Below are positions 19,851-29,676 of a DNA stretch of 55,498 nucleotides, piece by piece. The stretch's first letter is position 1, and each line of letters begins with the position of its first letter. The translations under genes were made by a program, and so were the position numbers. This DNA comes from Gemmatimonadota bacterium. Its GTDB lineage: Bacteria > Gemmatimonadota > Gemmatimonadetes > Palauibacterales > KS3-K002. The notes beneath the pieces are model-generated. The model was given only the letters and a program-made list of their open reading frames with translations. It did not search any database and was not told where the DNA came from. The DNA lies in assembly GCA_020344015.1 (NCBI GenBank), contig CP070812.1:3239895-3295392 (forward strand). Reading direction: 5' to 3'.

Positions 19851-21035
19851 ATGGCCGAGCCACACGACCTGGTGGTGGTGGGTGGTGGAATCAGCGGTGT
19901 AGGCGTCGCACAGGCTGCTGCCGCCGCCGGCCACTCGGTCCTGCTGCTCGAAAAGACGGGGCTGGCGGCCGGCACATCCAGCAAATCGAGCAAGCTCATC
20001 CACGGCGGCCTGCGCTATCTGGAGAGCTACGAGTTCTCGCTGGTGCACGAGAGCCTGGAGGAACGGGCGCTACTCTTGCGTAACGCGCCTGACCTCGTCG
20101 AGCTCAAGCCCTTCTACATCCCCGTCTACTCAAAGACCCGCCGGCGGCCCTGGCTGGTCCGGGCCGGCCTCTCGCTCTACGCGATACTCGGCCGGCTGCG
20201 AAAGCAGGTCCGCTTCAGGAAGCTGCCGCGCTCAGATTGGGACGAGCTGGACGGTCTCAACACCGAGGACCTGGACGCCGTCTTCCAGTACTACGACGCC
20301 CAGACCGATGACGCGCTACTGACGCAAGCGGTGATGGATTCGGCGCTCAGGTTGGGCGCCGAGCTGGCGATGCCCGCCGAGCTGGTGAAGGCTGAAATCG
20401 GGTCCAGCGGCTGCACAGTGCACTACCGGCATGATGGACACGAGAAGACGACCGAGGCGCGCGTGCTGGTCAACGCGGCCGGCCCCTGGGTTAATCGTGT
20501 GGCGGAGCGCATCGAGCCGCAGCCGCGTTGTCTCGACATCGAACTTGTACAAGGAAGCCACATCGTTGTGAACGGGAACGTCGAGCGGGGCCTCTACTAC
20601 GTCGAGGTACCTCGCGATGGCCGCGCCGTCTTCACGATGCCGTGGAAGGGAAAGACGCTGGTAGGAACGACCGAGACACGCTTCCGCGGGGACCCCGACG
20701 TGGTCCAGCCGCTGCGCGCCGAGAAGAACTACTTGCTGCGGGTCCTTCACCGCCATTTCCCGCGCTACCGAGATCAGTGCACAGTTCAGGACGCGTTCGC
20801 CGGCTTACGCGTCCTGCCCTCCGGCCCCGGCCACGCCTTCCATCGCACACGTGAGGTCATCCTACTGAGCGACCGGGCCGACCGCCGCGATCCGCCGCGC
20901 CTGCTGACCATCTACGGAGGAAAGCTGACGGGCTATCGGGCGACGGCCGCGAAAGTGATCCGCCGCACCGAGTCGGCGCTGCCGAAGCGAAGGCCGGTGG
21001 CGGACACGCGGCAATTACGGTTATCGCCGCCCTAG
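19851..21035 (+). CDS. glpD: FAD-dependent glycerol-3-phosphate dehydrogenase, short form
   Basis: A 394-aa flavoprotein that oxidises glycerol 3-phosphate to dihydroxyacetone phosphate and feeds electrons to the quinone pool. The FAD fold is clear: DLVVVGGGISGVGVAQAAA, LLLEKTGLAAGTSSKSSKLI, HGGLRYLE, VLVNAAGPWVNRVAE and, near the end, LLTIYGGKLTGYRATAAKVI. Typical GlpD has about 500-550 aa with a C-terminal helical (DAO_C) domain. Here the protein ends just after the GGKLTGYR motif, so that domain is absent. It forms a pair with the phosphodiesterase upstream. The last four bases overlap the convergent methyltransferase gene. Confidence 0.88.
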   Translation: MAEPHDLVVVGGGISGVGVAQAAAAAGHSVLLLEKTGLAAGTSSKSSKLIHGGLRYLESYEFSLVHESLEERALLLRNAPDLVELKPFYIPVYSKTRRRPWLVRAGLSLYAILGRLRKQVRFRKLPRSDWDELDGLNTEDLDAVFQYYDAQTDDALLTQAVMDSALRLGAELAMPAELVKAEIGSSGCTVHYRHDGHEKTTEARVLVNAAGPWVNRVAERIEPQPRCLDIELVQGSHIVVNGNVERGLYYVEVPRDGRAVFTMPWKGKTLVGTTETRFRGDPDVVQPLRAEKNYLLRVLHRHFPRYRDQCTVQDAFAGLRVLPSGPGHAFHRTREVILLSDRADRRDPPRLLTIYGGKLTGYRATAAKVIRRTESALPKRRPVADTRQLRLSPP

Positions 21036-21679
21036 ACGGTCGCCCTGCCGTAGACCACAACCAGCCAGCTCGGAGTTGTGCGGTAGGATAGCCGCCGGAA
21101 CCCGGCGTCTCGGATCGCCGCGTCCACGGCCGCAGTCGGATGGGCGAACACCCTGAAGGGGTTCCGCCTGAGCCAGAGAAGAAAGTTCAGCAAGCCGAGC
21201 CCAAACTTCGACCACCAGTTTGACCGCGGGTAGACCACACCGTAAAGCTTGCGCGTCTTGGCCAGCGAGAGCGTAACCAGGGCTTCCCAATCGGGATAGC
21301 AGCAGATCACGCGGTCGAGCGTGACGATGTCGGCCGATTCGATATCACCGGCCAGCTCGATGAAATCGCCTTGCCTGAAGTCGACGCGCGCGGCGTGCCC
21401 GCGCCGCGTGGCTTCATCCCGAGCCGCCAGCAAGTACGCGGGCACTGCCTCCACACCTACGGCGGCGACCACGCCGTTGTCCAGCAACTCGTGCTGGATC
21501 ACACCCACACCACAGCCGACGTCAAGCAGGGTCGCGCCTCGCGTCCCGGCCGCCTGGAGCGCCTCGATCAGCCACCTCGTAGTCTTCCTCGGACCCTTGC
21601 GGCGATACCTCCTCAAGTCCTTGGCAACCAAGCGGTCAGAGAAGACGCTCCGAGCGCCCTGGCAGTGGCAGGAACTCAC
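21032..21679 (-). CDS. Class I SAM-dependent methyltransferase
   Basis: A 215-aa protein with the SAM-binding motif LLDVGCGVGVIQHELL, the motif II acidic residue in VGVEAVPAYL, FRQGDFIEL and ADIVTLDRVICCYPDWEALV. The block LDRVICCYPD and the C-terminal WLRRNPFRVFAHP resemble Mg-protoporphyrin IX methyltransferase relatives, but no bacteriochlorophyll genes are nearby. So I give only the class. GTG 21679 is the first start; GTG-initiated shorter forms beginning at VFSDRLVAKD are possible. It follows the GNAT gene by 15 bases in the recA-recX direction and converges on glpD. Confidence 0.8.
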   Translation of the reverse strand: MSSCHCQGARSVFSDRLVAKDLRRYRRKGPRKTTRWLIEALQAAGTRGATLLDVGCGVGVIQHELLDNGVVAAVGVEAVPAYLLAARDEATRRGHAARVDFRQGDFIELAGDIESADIVTLDRVICCYPDWEALVTLSLAKTRKLYGVVYPRSNWWSKFGLGLLNFLLWLRRNPFRVFAHPTAAVDAAIRDAGFRRLSYRTTPSWLVVVYGRATV

Positions 21680-21694
21680 GGTTCTGAGTCCAGG

Positions 21695-22174
21695 TCAATC
21701 CTCGTCTTCCCGTAGCGGGAAGACCAACAGAGGTAGCACGCGACCGGGCACCGCAGCCGAAGGTACCTCGCCGATTCGCTCGGCGCCCAGCTTGAGGTAG
21801 AATCCCTCGGCGTACGGGTCGCTCTGGATCAAGAGCTTCCGGTAACCGAGCTCGGTCGCTCTCTTGACCGCGTCGTCCCAAAGACGCCGACCCACGCCGT
21901 TCCCCATCGCGGGCGGATCGACGAAGAAATGGTACAGTTCCAGGTCCGAGTTCCATGGCGCCAGGCTGTAGAAGCCTACGACGCGACCCTCGACTTCCGC
22001 GACGCAGACGTCGGCGCGCGCGATGAACTTCGCCGTCACTCTCAGCGCGGCCCTGCACGCCTGCATGAACTCGCGGTCGTAGCCCCAATGTGCCTTCGAT
22101 CGGAAGGCGAGCTCGGTTAGCGGGCTCGCCTCGTCCGGCCGGGCACGCCGCACGACACTCTCACCCCTCTGCAT
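21695..22174 (-). CDS. GNAT-family N-acetyltransferase
   Basis: A 159-aa acetyl-CoA-dependent acyltransferase. The fold is visible as VRRARPDEASPLTELAFRSK (strand 1/helix 1), CVAEVEGRVVGFYSL (strand 3/4), ELYHFFVDPPAMGNGVGRRL (the pyrophosphate-binding Q/R-x-x-G-x-G/A region, here MGNGVGRRL) and LLIQSDPYAEGFYLKLGAE. The substrate is not predictable. Its start overlaps the end of recX by 14 bases, so it is probably co-transcribed with recA-recX, though a role in repair is not implied. Confidence 0.83.
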   Translation of the reverse strand: MQRGESVVRRARPDEASPLTELAFRSKAHWGYDREFMQACRAALRVTAKFIARADVCVAEVEGRVVGFYSLAPWNSDLELYHFFVDPPAMGNGVGRRLWDDAVKRATELGYRKLLIQSDPYAEGFYLKLGAERIGEVPSAAVPGRVLPLLVFPLREDED

Positions 22175-22697
22175 CGTTCCTCGGGAAAAGGGCGTCTACG
22201 ACATCATTGGCAACTCGCGTCTCGAAGCCCCGGCGGATCAGGTGGTCGCGCAGCCGCCGCCGGAGCACCCTCTCATCCTGTGTCCGCGACTTCAGGGTGT
22301 GGCGCTTCTTCTCCACCACCCGCTCGGCCAGTGCCCGTTCGTCCGTCTCCTCCTCACGCAGCACTTCTTGGATGACCGGCAAAGCGACCTCGCGCGTGAT
22401 CCCCTTCTGGTACAGTTCCTGGATCATGCGGCGCACACCCATGGGGCGATGCGCTATGCGGTCGCGGACGTAGGCGCCGACGAACGCCTCGTCATCGACG
22501 AGGTGCACGGCAGCGAGCCGCGCTAGCGCCGCTTCGATGACATCGGCGCTGAAGCCGCGCTCGACAAGTTTGCGGCGGACCTCGCGGCCGGTGCGCTGCC
22601 GGTAGGACAAAAAGTTGAGCGCCGCGTCTATAGCGCGGCGCGCCGCCTCTTCTGAAACATCCGAGGCCGTACCATCATCCCGGGATTTCTCGTCCAC
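22161..22697 (-). CDS. recX: Regulatory protein RecX
   Basis: A 178-aa helical protein that binds RecA filaments and restrains their activity. Family features are ALNFLSYRQRTGREVRRKL (first repeat), AVHLVDDEAFVGAYV, PMGVRRMIQELYQKGI and LRRRLRDHLIRRGF, which form three-helix repeats. The start is GTG 22697. It lies 25 bases after recA in the same direction, the classic recA-recX arrangement, and its end overlaps the GNAT gene. Confidence 0.92.
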   Translation of the reverse strand: MDEKSRDDGTASDVSEEAARRAIDAALNFLSYRQRTGREVRRKLVERGFSADVIEAALARLAAVHLVDDEAFVGAYVRDRIAHRPMGVRRMIQELYQKGITREVALPVIQEVLREEETDERALAERVVEKKRHTLKSRTQDERVLRRRLRDHLIRRGFETRVANDVVDALFPRNDAEG

Positions 22698-22722
22698 CTG
22701 GGCTCGATCGTTGCAACCCGCG

Positions 22723-23778
22723 TTACGCGTCTTCCTTCTTTTCCGGCTCCTCTGTAACTCCCACCACCACGCTGGGCCCGATACCGAGGGCGCCGCGCAC
22801 TTTCACTTCGACATCTTGCGCCACATCCGGGTTCTCATCCAAGAAGCCCTTGGCGTTCTCGCGGCCCTGACCGATCCGCTGCTCGCCGTACGAGTACCAG
22901 GCCCCGGACTTCTTGATGATCTCGTGTTCGGCGGCGATGTCGACGAGCTCCCCCGAGCGCGAGATACCCTGGTTGAACATGATGTCGAACTCGCACTGGC
23001 GGAACGGCGGCGCGCACTTGTTCTTGACGACCTTGACGCGGGTCCGGCTGCCGACCTGGTCGTTGCCGTCCTTGATCGAAGCGATGCGCCGGATGTCGAG
23101 GCGCAGCGAGGCGTAGAACTTGAGCGCCCGGCCGCCTGGCTGGGTTTCCGGATTCCCGAACATGACGCCGATCTTCTCGCGGATCTGATTGGTGAAGACG
23201 ACGGCGGTGTTCGAGCGACTGATCGCGCCGGTCACCTTACGCAGCGCCTGCGACATGAGCCGTGCCTGGAGGCCTACATGCGAGGCGCCCATCTCGCCTT
23301 CGATCTCCGCTCGGGGGACGAGTGCGGCGACGGAATCAATGACCACTATGTCGACGGCGCCGCTGCGGACCAGGACCTCGGCGATCTCGAGCGCCTGCTC
23401 GCCGGTGTCGGGCTGCGAGACCAGCAGGTTCTCGCAATCGACGCCCAGCTTCTCGGCGTAGTGGATGTCGAGGGCGTGCTCGGCGTCGATAAACGCCGCC
23501 ACACCGCCGCCCACCTGGGCGTTGGCGATCATGTGCAGCGTCAGCGTCGTCTTGCCCGACGACTCCGGCCCGTAGACCTCGGTCACCCGGCCCCGTGGGA
23601 TACCTCCGATCCCGGTTACGGCGTCGAGGGCGATGGATCCCGTGGGGATTGCCTCTACTTTGACCCGGGCCCCTTCGGCGCCCATGCGCATGATCGCGCC
23701 CTTGCCGTGCTGCCGCTCGACCAGGGAGATCGCTACGTTTAGCGCCTTCTTCCTCTCCTCACTCAACTCCGCAGCCAT
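22723..23778 (-). CDS. recA: Recombinase RecA
   Basis: A 351-aa ATPase that forms filaments on single-stranded DNA, drives strand exchange and triggers SOS responses. Walker A is [13 protein letters not shown]. Also visible are [22 protein letters not shown], Walker [21 protein letters not shown], the DNA-binding loop [16 protein letters not shown] and the [21 protein letters not shown] segment. The length is normal and no intein is present. A strong ribosome site (CAGGAGGG, four bases before ATG 23778) supports the start. recX follows. The 105-base upstream gap carries a weak promoter candidate but no clear SOS box. Confidence 0.98.
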   Translation of the reverse strand: MAAELSEERKKALNVAISLVERQHGKGAIMRMGAEGARVKVEAIPTGSIALDAVTGIGGIPRGRVTEVYGPESSGKTTLTLHMIANAQVGGGVAAFIDAEHALDIHYAEKLGVDCENLLVSQPDTGEQALEIAEVLVRSGAVDIVVIDSVAALVPRAEIEGEMGASHVGLQARLMSQALRKVTGAISRSNTAVVFTNQIREKIGVMFGNPETQPGGRALKFYASLRLDIRRIASIKDGNDQVGSRTRVKVVKNKCAPPFRQCEFDIMFNQGISRSGELVDIAAEHEIIKKSGAWYSYGEQRIGQGRENAKGFLDENPDVAQDVEVKVRGALGIGPSVVVGVTEEPEKKEDA

Positions 23779-23848
23779 TTTCCCTCCTGAGGAACTTGGG
23801 CGTTCGACGTTTGATGTCCGATGCTCGCCTTAACTGATCCCAGCCAAC

Positions 23849-23878
23849 TCTACCGTGCAACGCTCAACTGATCGTCAA
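23849..23878 (-). promoter_or_regulatory. Weak promoter candidate for recA
   Basis: On the minus strand, TTGACG (23878-23873) is followed 18 bases later by GGTAGA, with TAGAGT overlapping it two bases further on. This is near the sigma-70 pattern, but the -10 element is poor. It sits just after the ltaE stop, about 70 bases before the recA start. I found no clear LexA-type dyad; GAACGCCCAAGTTC, nearer the gene, has a six-base spacer instead of the four of the known GAAC-N4-GTTC box. Confidence 0.25.
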
Positions 23879-23883
23879 CGTTT

Positions 23884-24921
23884 CTAGCGTGCAGCCAACT
23901 CCTCGAAGGCCGCGCAGGCCCGCTCGATCCCGTCGTCATCGACATCGAGGTGCGTGACCGCCCGCAGCTGGCCCAGGGCCGTTGCGGAAATCCAGATGCC
24001 TCGCTCTTCCAAGAAGCTGACCGCATCGCCCAGCGTAAGGTCGTCGCGCTCGACATCGATCATGATAATGTTGGTGTCCGGCGCGACGACGCGAAAGCCA
24101 TCCAGCGCGTCCACGGAATCCGCTAGCCGCTTCGCCCGCGCATGGTCCTCGGCTACGCGCGGCACGTTGTGCTCCAGAGAGTAAAGCGCCGCCGCCGCCA
24201 GGATCCCCACCTGACGCATGCCGCCGCCCAGCCGCTTGCGCCACGCGTGGGCCCGCGCCATCGCCTCCGCCGTGCCCGCCAGAGCCGAACCGATCGGCGC
24301 ACCGAGTCCCTTCGAGAAGCAGACCATGACCGTGTCCGCCTGTGCGGCGAACTCAGCCGCGGCGACCTCCGTCGCCGCCGCCGCGTTCCACAGCCGCGCC
24401 CCATCGAGGTGGAGCGCCAGCCCGTGCTCGTTCGCCAACCCCCGTAGCTCCTCAAGCACCGCCAGCGGCATCACCTTGCCGCCCGCCATGTTGTGCGTGT
24501 TCTCGGCGCAGATGAGCGCCGTGCGCATCAGATGCGGGCTCTCTGGCCGGATGTAGGGCCGCGCCAGATCCGCCGTGAGCACGCCCTCCTCCGTCGCCAC
24601 CGGCCGCAGCTGCACGCCCGACCAGGCCGCCGCACCGGCGAACTCGTAGTGCAGAACGTGGGCGTTTGCCTCGCAGATCGCCTCCGTCCCCGGCCGCGTG
24701 TTCACCAGGATCCCCGTCTGGTTCGCCTGGGTGCCGCTGGGGAAGAAGAGCGACGCCTCCTTGCCCAGCAGCTCCGCCAGCCGCACCTGCAGCACCTTGA
24801 CGGTAGGGTCGTCGCCCAGGACGTCGTCGCCGACCTCGGCTTCGGCGATCGCCTGACGCATCCCCGGGGACGGCCGGGTCACCGTGTCGCTACGCAGGTC
24901 GACGATGTCGTTTACGGTCAT
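23884..24921 (-). CDS. ltaE: Low-specificity L-threonine aldolase
   Basis: A 345-aa PLP enzyme of the fold-type I aldolase group that cleaves L-threonine or allo-threonine to glycine and acetaldehyde. Visible are the N-terminal VDLRSDTVTRPSPGMRQAIA, EVGDDVLGDDPTV, the LFFPSGTQANQTGIL loop, ENTHNMAGGKV, LHLDGARLWNAA (the PLP-ring aspartate) and MVCFSKGLGAPIGSAL with the Schiff-base lysine. The length is normal. It stands 105 bases upstream of recA, so it may have its own transcript. Confidence 0.93.
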   Translation of the reverse strand: MTVNDIVDLRSDTVTRPSPGMRQAIAEAEVGDDVLGDDPTVKVLQVRLAELLGKEASLFFPSGTQANQTGILVNTRPGTEAICEANAHVLHYEFAGAAAWSGVQLRPVATEEGVLTADLARPYIRPESPHLMRTALICAENTHNMAGGKVMPLAVLEELRGLANEHGLALHLDGARLWNAAAATEVAAAEFAAQADTVMVCFSKGLGAPIGSALAGTAEAMARAHAWRKRLGGGMRQVGILAAAALYSLEHNVPRVAEDHARAKRLADSVDALDGFRVVAPDTNIIMIDVERDDLTLGDAVSFLEERGIWISATALGQLRAVTHLDVDDDGIERACAAFEELAAR

Positions 24922-24963
24922 GCGATCTGTGTTATTGGGAGCGGCCCCGGTACAGGGTGCAAA

Positions 24964-25182
24964 CTACTTCGGGAATTCTTCGGGGTCAAGGCCCGAGACG
25001 GCGCGACCAGTCTCACCAGCGGCCGTCGACCAAGCTAGCAGGGCGGCGTTCTCTTCCTCAGCTTCTTCGAGGCTGTGCTCGCGCCCCTCCGTGGGCGGCA
25101 GCACCTCGCGACCGCGGACCAGCGGCCAGACCGTGTAGCCGACGGCCAAAATCCCGACGATCATCACGAGGAATGCGGTCAC
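24964..25182 (-). CDS. Small single-pass membrane protein coupled to CcmF
   Basis: A 72-aa protein with one N-terminal membrane segment (TAFLVMIVGILAVGYTVWPLV) followed by RGREVLPPTEGREHSLEEAE and an acidic tail ending LDPEEFPK. GTG 25182 overlaps the ccmF stop as GTGA, so translation is probably coupled. The layout recalls the membrane-anchored N-terminus of CcmI/CycH-type cytochrome c maturation proteins, but without any TPR domain. It is too short for firm assignment. Confidence 0.6.
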   Translation of the reverse strand: MTAFLVMIVGILAVGYTVWPLVRGREVLPPTEGREHSLEEAEEENAALLAWSTAAGETGRAVSGLDPEEFPK

Positions 25183-27026
25183 CCGAGCGGCCTCCCTCGT
25201 AACGCGAACGATAGCAACACCAGCACTCCACCCAGCCAAACGAGCCCTGGCAGGAAGCGAATCGAGAGGCGGCAGTTGACCGCCTCGCTTCCCCGGCGCG
25301 AGCTGAACTGGACTATGACGTCGCGCACGACGCCACGCCGGAGGGCCGGCGTTCTGATTAGGTGTCCTCCGGTCCAGTCGTATGTCAGTGCGGCGGTGAC
25401 AATCTCGGGCCGCGTGTCGCCCCATTCCAGCTTGAAGCTGGCCACCGTTCTCTCGAGGTCATCCACCCTGTAGCGCGAGAGTCCCAGATACGTTATCGAG
25501 ATTCCCGCACCCAGCCGGCTCGGCAAGCTGAGGGATTCACCCGGCTCGATCGTCCGCTCAGCGGTGTGAGTCAAAGCGCCCGCCGAAGTACCCAGAACGA
25601 CCAGTACGACTCCGAGATGGGCCAGCGCCGACGCCCTCCGACGACGCGCCCGCTTGCGCACTAGCGGCGCAGCTGGCCCCGGATCAGCACCTGCCAGCGC
25701 CCGCCGGGCCGCTCGCAAGCGGAGCATTTCGGCGGCGAAGCCGGCGAGTACGGCGGCGGCCAGACCACCGGCGAGAGCGAATTCCGGCTCCCTCCAGCCG
25801 CTCAGGCCGTAGGCGGCGACGACCCCGACGGCCGCCAGGAAAGCCGCGGCGGGCCATATCCGCTTCCACCCTCCCGCCGGTCGCTGAACGGACCAGGCTA
25901 CGATCCCAGCTAGGGCGATGAACGAAATCGGCCACGCGACGTAGGGCCAGAACGTGCCGCCCTGCAGCCCCCAGAGCGCCACCACGCCGGCCACACCTAA
26001 GCCCAACAGACCGCCCAGCAGGGCGAACGGCCCGTAGCCGGGAATCGGTTGAGGAACCCGCGCGACCCTCCCAAGAGGCGCGAATCCGGACAGCCCGCCC
26101 GATACGACCCCGACGGCAAAACCCGCCGCCCACGGTGCCACCGTCAGCCGGGCGCTCGGCGCCGCCAGCAGCGACGCGGCAGCTCCGACGGCTGCGGGGA
26201 AAAGGGCCACCCCCAGGATGCGCTGCCAGCGAACCGCCCAGGCGGGCGCCGCCGCGCCGCCCGGCGCGTGCAGGTACGACATAGCCAAAGCCCAGGCAGG
26301 GACATGAACCGCGACGGACGATAGCGCGCCGGCGCTAAGCAGTAGCCCTTCGCTAGCGTACGCGCGCCAGACAGCAGCCAGCACGGCGGCCGTCAACAAT
26401 CCGGCGCCCAGCGTTACAGCCCCTCGCTCCCTGCGCCCCTTCCCAAGGGAATCCATCAGCTGGTCGCCCAGGGTACCGGCGAAGACGAAGGCGGCGCAGG
26501 CGGCCGCCAGACACAGAGCCCAGGCCTGGATCTGCCACGTCCCCTCCCTCACCTCCAGCGGTAGCCCCAAGCCGGCCACAGCTGGAACGGCCAGCTGGGC
26601 AAAGGGACGAGCCCGGGCCAGGACCAGCAATCCCAGAACGACCAGGGCCGCCAGCATCCCGGTCCGTGCCACCGAGCCTCGAGTTCGTCCCAGCCGGTGG
26701 CTGAGCGATGCGAGCGCCGCTAAGAGAAAGGTGACCAGCAAGGCGGCGCCCGCCGGTGCGCTCCAGAGGGCGGCCAGCCTCCAATACCACGGCTGCTGAA
26801 AGCCGGAGTGCGCCGCCACGTAGGTGTACCTGAGCTCTACAGCTACGAGCGCGTAGCCAAGGCCTGCTGCGGCGAGCAGCAGCAGCAGCGCCGTAGCGTC
26901 GGCGGCGCGACCGCCGAGAACGGCAAGGCTCCCGCGTCGCGCCCAGCCGCCGGCGACCGATGAAGCGGCGGCGAGCGCTGCCAACGGCGCCGCTGCCCAG
27001 AGGCAGAGCTCACCGAACTCAGCCAC
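25179..27026 (-). CDS. Divergent CcmF-like cytochrome c biogenesis protein
   Basis: A 615-aa polytopic membrane protein. The N-terminal half has the order of CcmF/CcsA-type proteins (YVAAHSGFQQPWYWRLAALW, where canonical CcmF has KVSALWGAHEGS). The C-terminal part, LAHLGVVLVVLGTSAGALTH, ERTIEPGESLSL and ITYLGLSRY, matches the CcmF C-terminal domain well. However, the tryptophan-rich WWD heme-handling motif is missing and the HEG of the early loop reads PAG. So it may not handle heme like a true CcmF. GTG 27026 is the likely start. Upstream is a TIGR00725-type gene, 24 bases away; no other ccm genes are in the window. Confidence 0.7.
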   Translation of the reverse strand: MAEFGELCLWAAAPLAALAAASSVAGGWARRGSLAVLGGRAADATALLLLLAAAGLGYALVAVELRYTYVAAHSGFQQPWYWRLAALWSAPAGAALLVTFLLAALASLSHRLGRTRGSVARTGMLAALVVLGLLVLARARPFAQLAVPAVAGLGLPLEVREGTWQIQAWALCLAAACAAFVFAGTLGDQLMDSLGKGRRERGAVTLGAGLLTAAVLAAVWRAYASEGLLLSAGALSSVAVHVPAWALAMSYLHAPGGAAAPAWAVRWQRILGVALFPAAVGAAASLLAAPSARLTVAPWAAGFAVGVVSGGLSGFAPLGRVARVPQPIPGYGPFALLGGLLGLGVAGVVALWGLQGGTFWPYVAWPISFIALAGIVAWSVQRPAGGWKRIWPAAAFLAAVGVVAAYGLSGWREPEFALAGGLAAAVLAGFAAEMLRLRAARRALAGADPGPAAPLVRKRARRRRASALAHLGVVLVVLGTSAGALTHTAERTIEPGESLSLPSRLGAGISITYLGLSRYRVDDLERTVASFKLEWGDTRPEIVTAALTYDWTGGHLIRTPALRRGVVRDVIVQFSSRRGSEAVNCRLSIRFLPGLVWLGGVLVLLSFALRGRPLG

Positions 27027-27050
27027 GCGGTGCCCCGAGGCGCGCCGTGC

Positions 27051-27518
27051 CTATTGCGGCTCGCCTCGCGTGCGCGCCTGGTCCAGCGCCCACACCACCG
27101 CTTCTTCCGGCGTCTCGGCCTCGGGCACAGGCAAGTTGGTGAGGTCGGATTTCAGTAGTATCAGAGGTACACCCATCTTGAGACAGAGAGCCGCCTCCGA
27201 CATCGTGCCCCAACCTCCAGCGATGGCGATTACAGCATCTGATGCTTTCACGACGAGCACGTTGCGAGCCTCCCCTAGGCCCGTAGGGATCGGGATCGTT
27301 ATCCCGGGGTTCGCGGTCCGAACGTCGTCACCCGGGAGTATCCCCACGACCACACCACCGGCGTCCCGGGCACCGACCGCCGCCGCCTCCATCACGCCGC
27401 CCAGACCCCCGCACACAAGTATGGCGCCTTCCCACGCCACCAATTCCCCCACTCTCCGCGCCACACCCGCCAAGGTGTCATCACACAGATGTCCGCCGAT
27501 TACCCCTATCCGAAGCAC
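27051..27518 (-). CDS. TIGR00725-family protein (LOG/DprA-like Rossmann fold)
   Basis: A 155-aa protein with a nucleotide-binding-like fold: RIGVIGGHLCDDTLAGVARR, LVCGGLGGVMEAAAVGARDAG, GILPGDDVRTANPGI, and then DAVIAIAGGWGTMSEAALCL. The GG-x-G-T-x-x-E motif is shared with the LOG (cytokinin-activating phosphoribohydrolase) and lysine-decarboxylase-like group, in the form seen in TIGR00725 proteins. The exact substrate of that group is not settled. The start is GTG 27518. It lies upstream of the ccmF-like gene and downstream of a repeat block. Confidence 0.82.
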   Translation of the reverse strand: MLRIGVIGGHLCDDTLAGVARRVGELVAWEGAILVCGGLGGVMEAAAVGARDAGGVVVGILPGDDVRTANPGITIPIPTGLGEARNVLVVKASDAVIAIAGGWGTMSEAALCLKMGVPLILLKSDLTNLPVPEAETPEEAVVWALDQARTRGEPQ

Positions 27519-27539
27519 AGCCGTACCTCACACTCGATA

Positions 27540-27667
27540 TCAATTCCCCAATTCCCCAATTCCCCAATCCCCCAACTCCCCAATCCCACGGATTCCACGG
27601 ACTCCACGGACTCCTAATTCCAACTCCCCAATTCCCGAACTCCCCGAATCCCCGAATCCCCGAATCC

Positions 27668-27668
<1 letters not shown>
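27540..27668. repeat. CCCCAATT/GGATTCC degenerate repeat next to the glpK stop
   Basis: A 129-base block of short repeats between glpK and the TIGR00725-type gene. It begins with CAATTCCCCAATTCCCCAAT, continues with CCCACGGATTCCACGGACTC plus CACGGACTCC, and ends with CCCCGAATCCCCGAATCCC up to the glpK stop at 27668. The central GGATTCCACGG unit is the reverse complement of the CCGTGGAATCC unit in the 15931-16050 block. It shows no coding character on either strand. Confidence 0.7.
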
Positions 27669-29161
<1,493 letters not shown>

Positions 29162-29168
29162 AGCACCC

Positions 29169-29582
29169 TCAGTTGTTCTGACCCCACGGAGTATATCGCT
29201 TCACCTCGAGCGCCGGGTTCATCGCCCGCAGCTCAGTGAGGAGCTCCTCGATGCCTTCCATGTTGCCGTACAGGTTGGTCGATCCGTCGGTGTGTTCGAT
29301 CCAGTAGCCACGCCCTACCCGCATGACACTCTTGATATCGTCCACACTCAACTCCCTCCGCCCGATGACACCACGGAACTCGATAACCCCGTCATCCCGT
29401 GTCCGCACCTCCAACGGCGTCTTGAGCAGCTGATTCCAACGCCAGGCGAGTACCAACAAGAAGGCGACGAAGAAGAGCCGCGGCTCCGCGAAGAAGACGC
29501 CAAGGATCGTCAGGGCAGTCAAAAACCCCAGGAACCCGAAGGTGAAGACCACCGTCGACCTCTTCGCCCGGTAACGCTTCAT
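29169..29582 (-). CDS. Small membrane protein, bacterial PH-like
   Basis: A 137-aa protein with two adjacent membrane segments near the N-terminus (STVVFTFGFLGFLTALTILG and AEPRLFFVAFLLVLAWRWNQ), followed by a soluble beta-rich part (LEVRTRDDGVIEFRGVIGRR, IKSVMRVGRGYWIEHTDGST). That layout resembles small bacterial PH-domain membrane proteins, but I do not recognise a specific family. It begins upstream of glpK with a gap of seven bases, so it may be in the same transcript. A hexamer repeat block lies before it. Confidence 0.6.
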   Translation of the reverse strand: MKRYRAKRSTVVFTFGFLGFLTALTILGVFFAEPRLFFVAFLLVLAWRWNQLLKTPLEVRTRDDGVIEFRGVIGRRELSVDDIKSVMRVGRGYWIEHTDGSTNLYGNMEGIEELLTELRAMNPALEVKRYTPWGQNN

Positions 29583-29600
29583 GATCCTACACCCACCGCC

Positions 29601-29665
29601 CTCCCCATCGTCATCGCCTCCCCATCGCCATCGCCATCGCCATCGTTATCGTGCTCGTCATCCCG
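29601..29665. repeat. ATCGCC hexamer repeat between mtnA and the small membrane protein gene
   Basis: Imperfect tandem repeats of CATCGC/CCATCG: CCCCATCGTCATCGCCTCC, then CCATCGCCATCGCCATCGCC and ATCGTTATCGTGCTCGTCAT. This is the same unit as at 34880-34914 and 42602-42675. It lies just downstream of the mtnA stop and upstream of the small membrane protein's start on the minus strand. Confidence 0.75.
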
Positions 29666-29676
29666 ACCGGCCAACC

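Noticed and set aside
23779..23830. SOS/LexA box upstream of recA.
   Set aside because: GAACGCCCAAGTTC has a six-base spacer and no other half-site pattern fits known LexA boxes.
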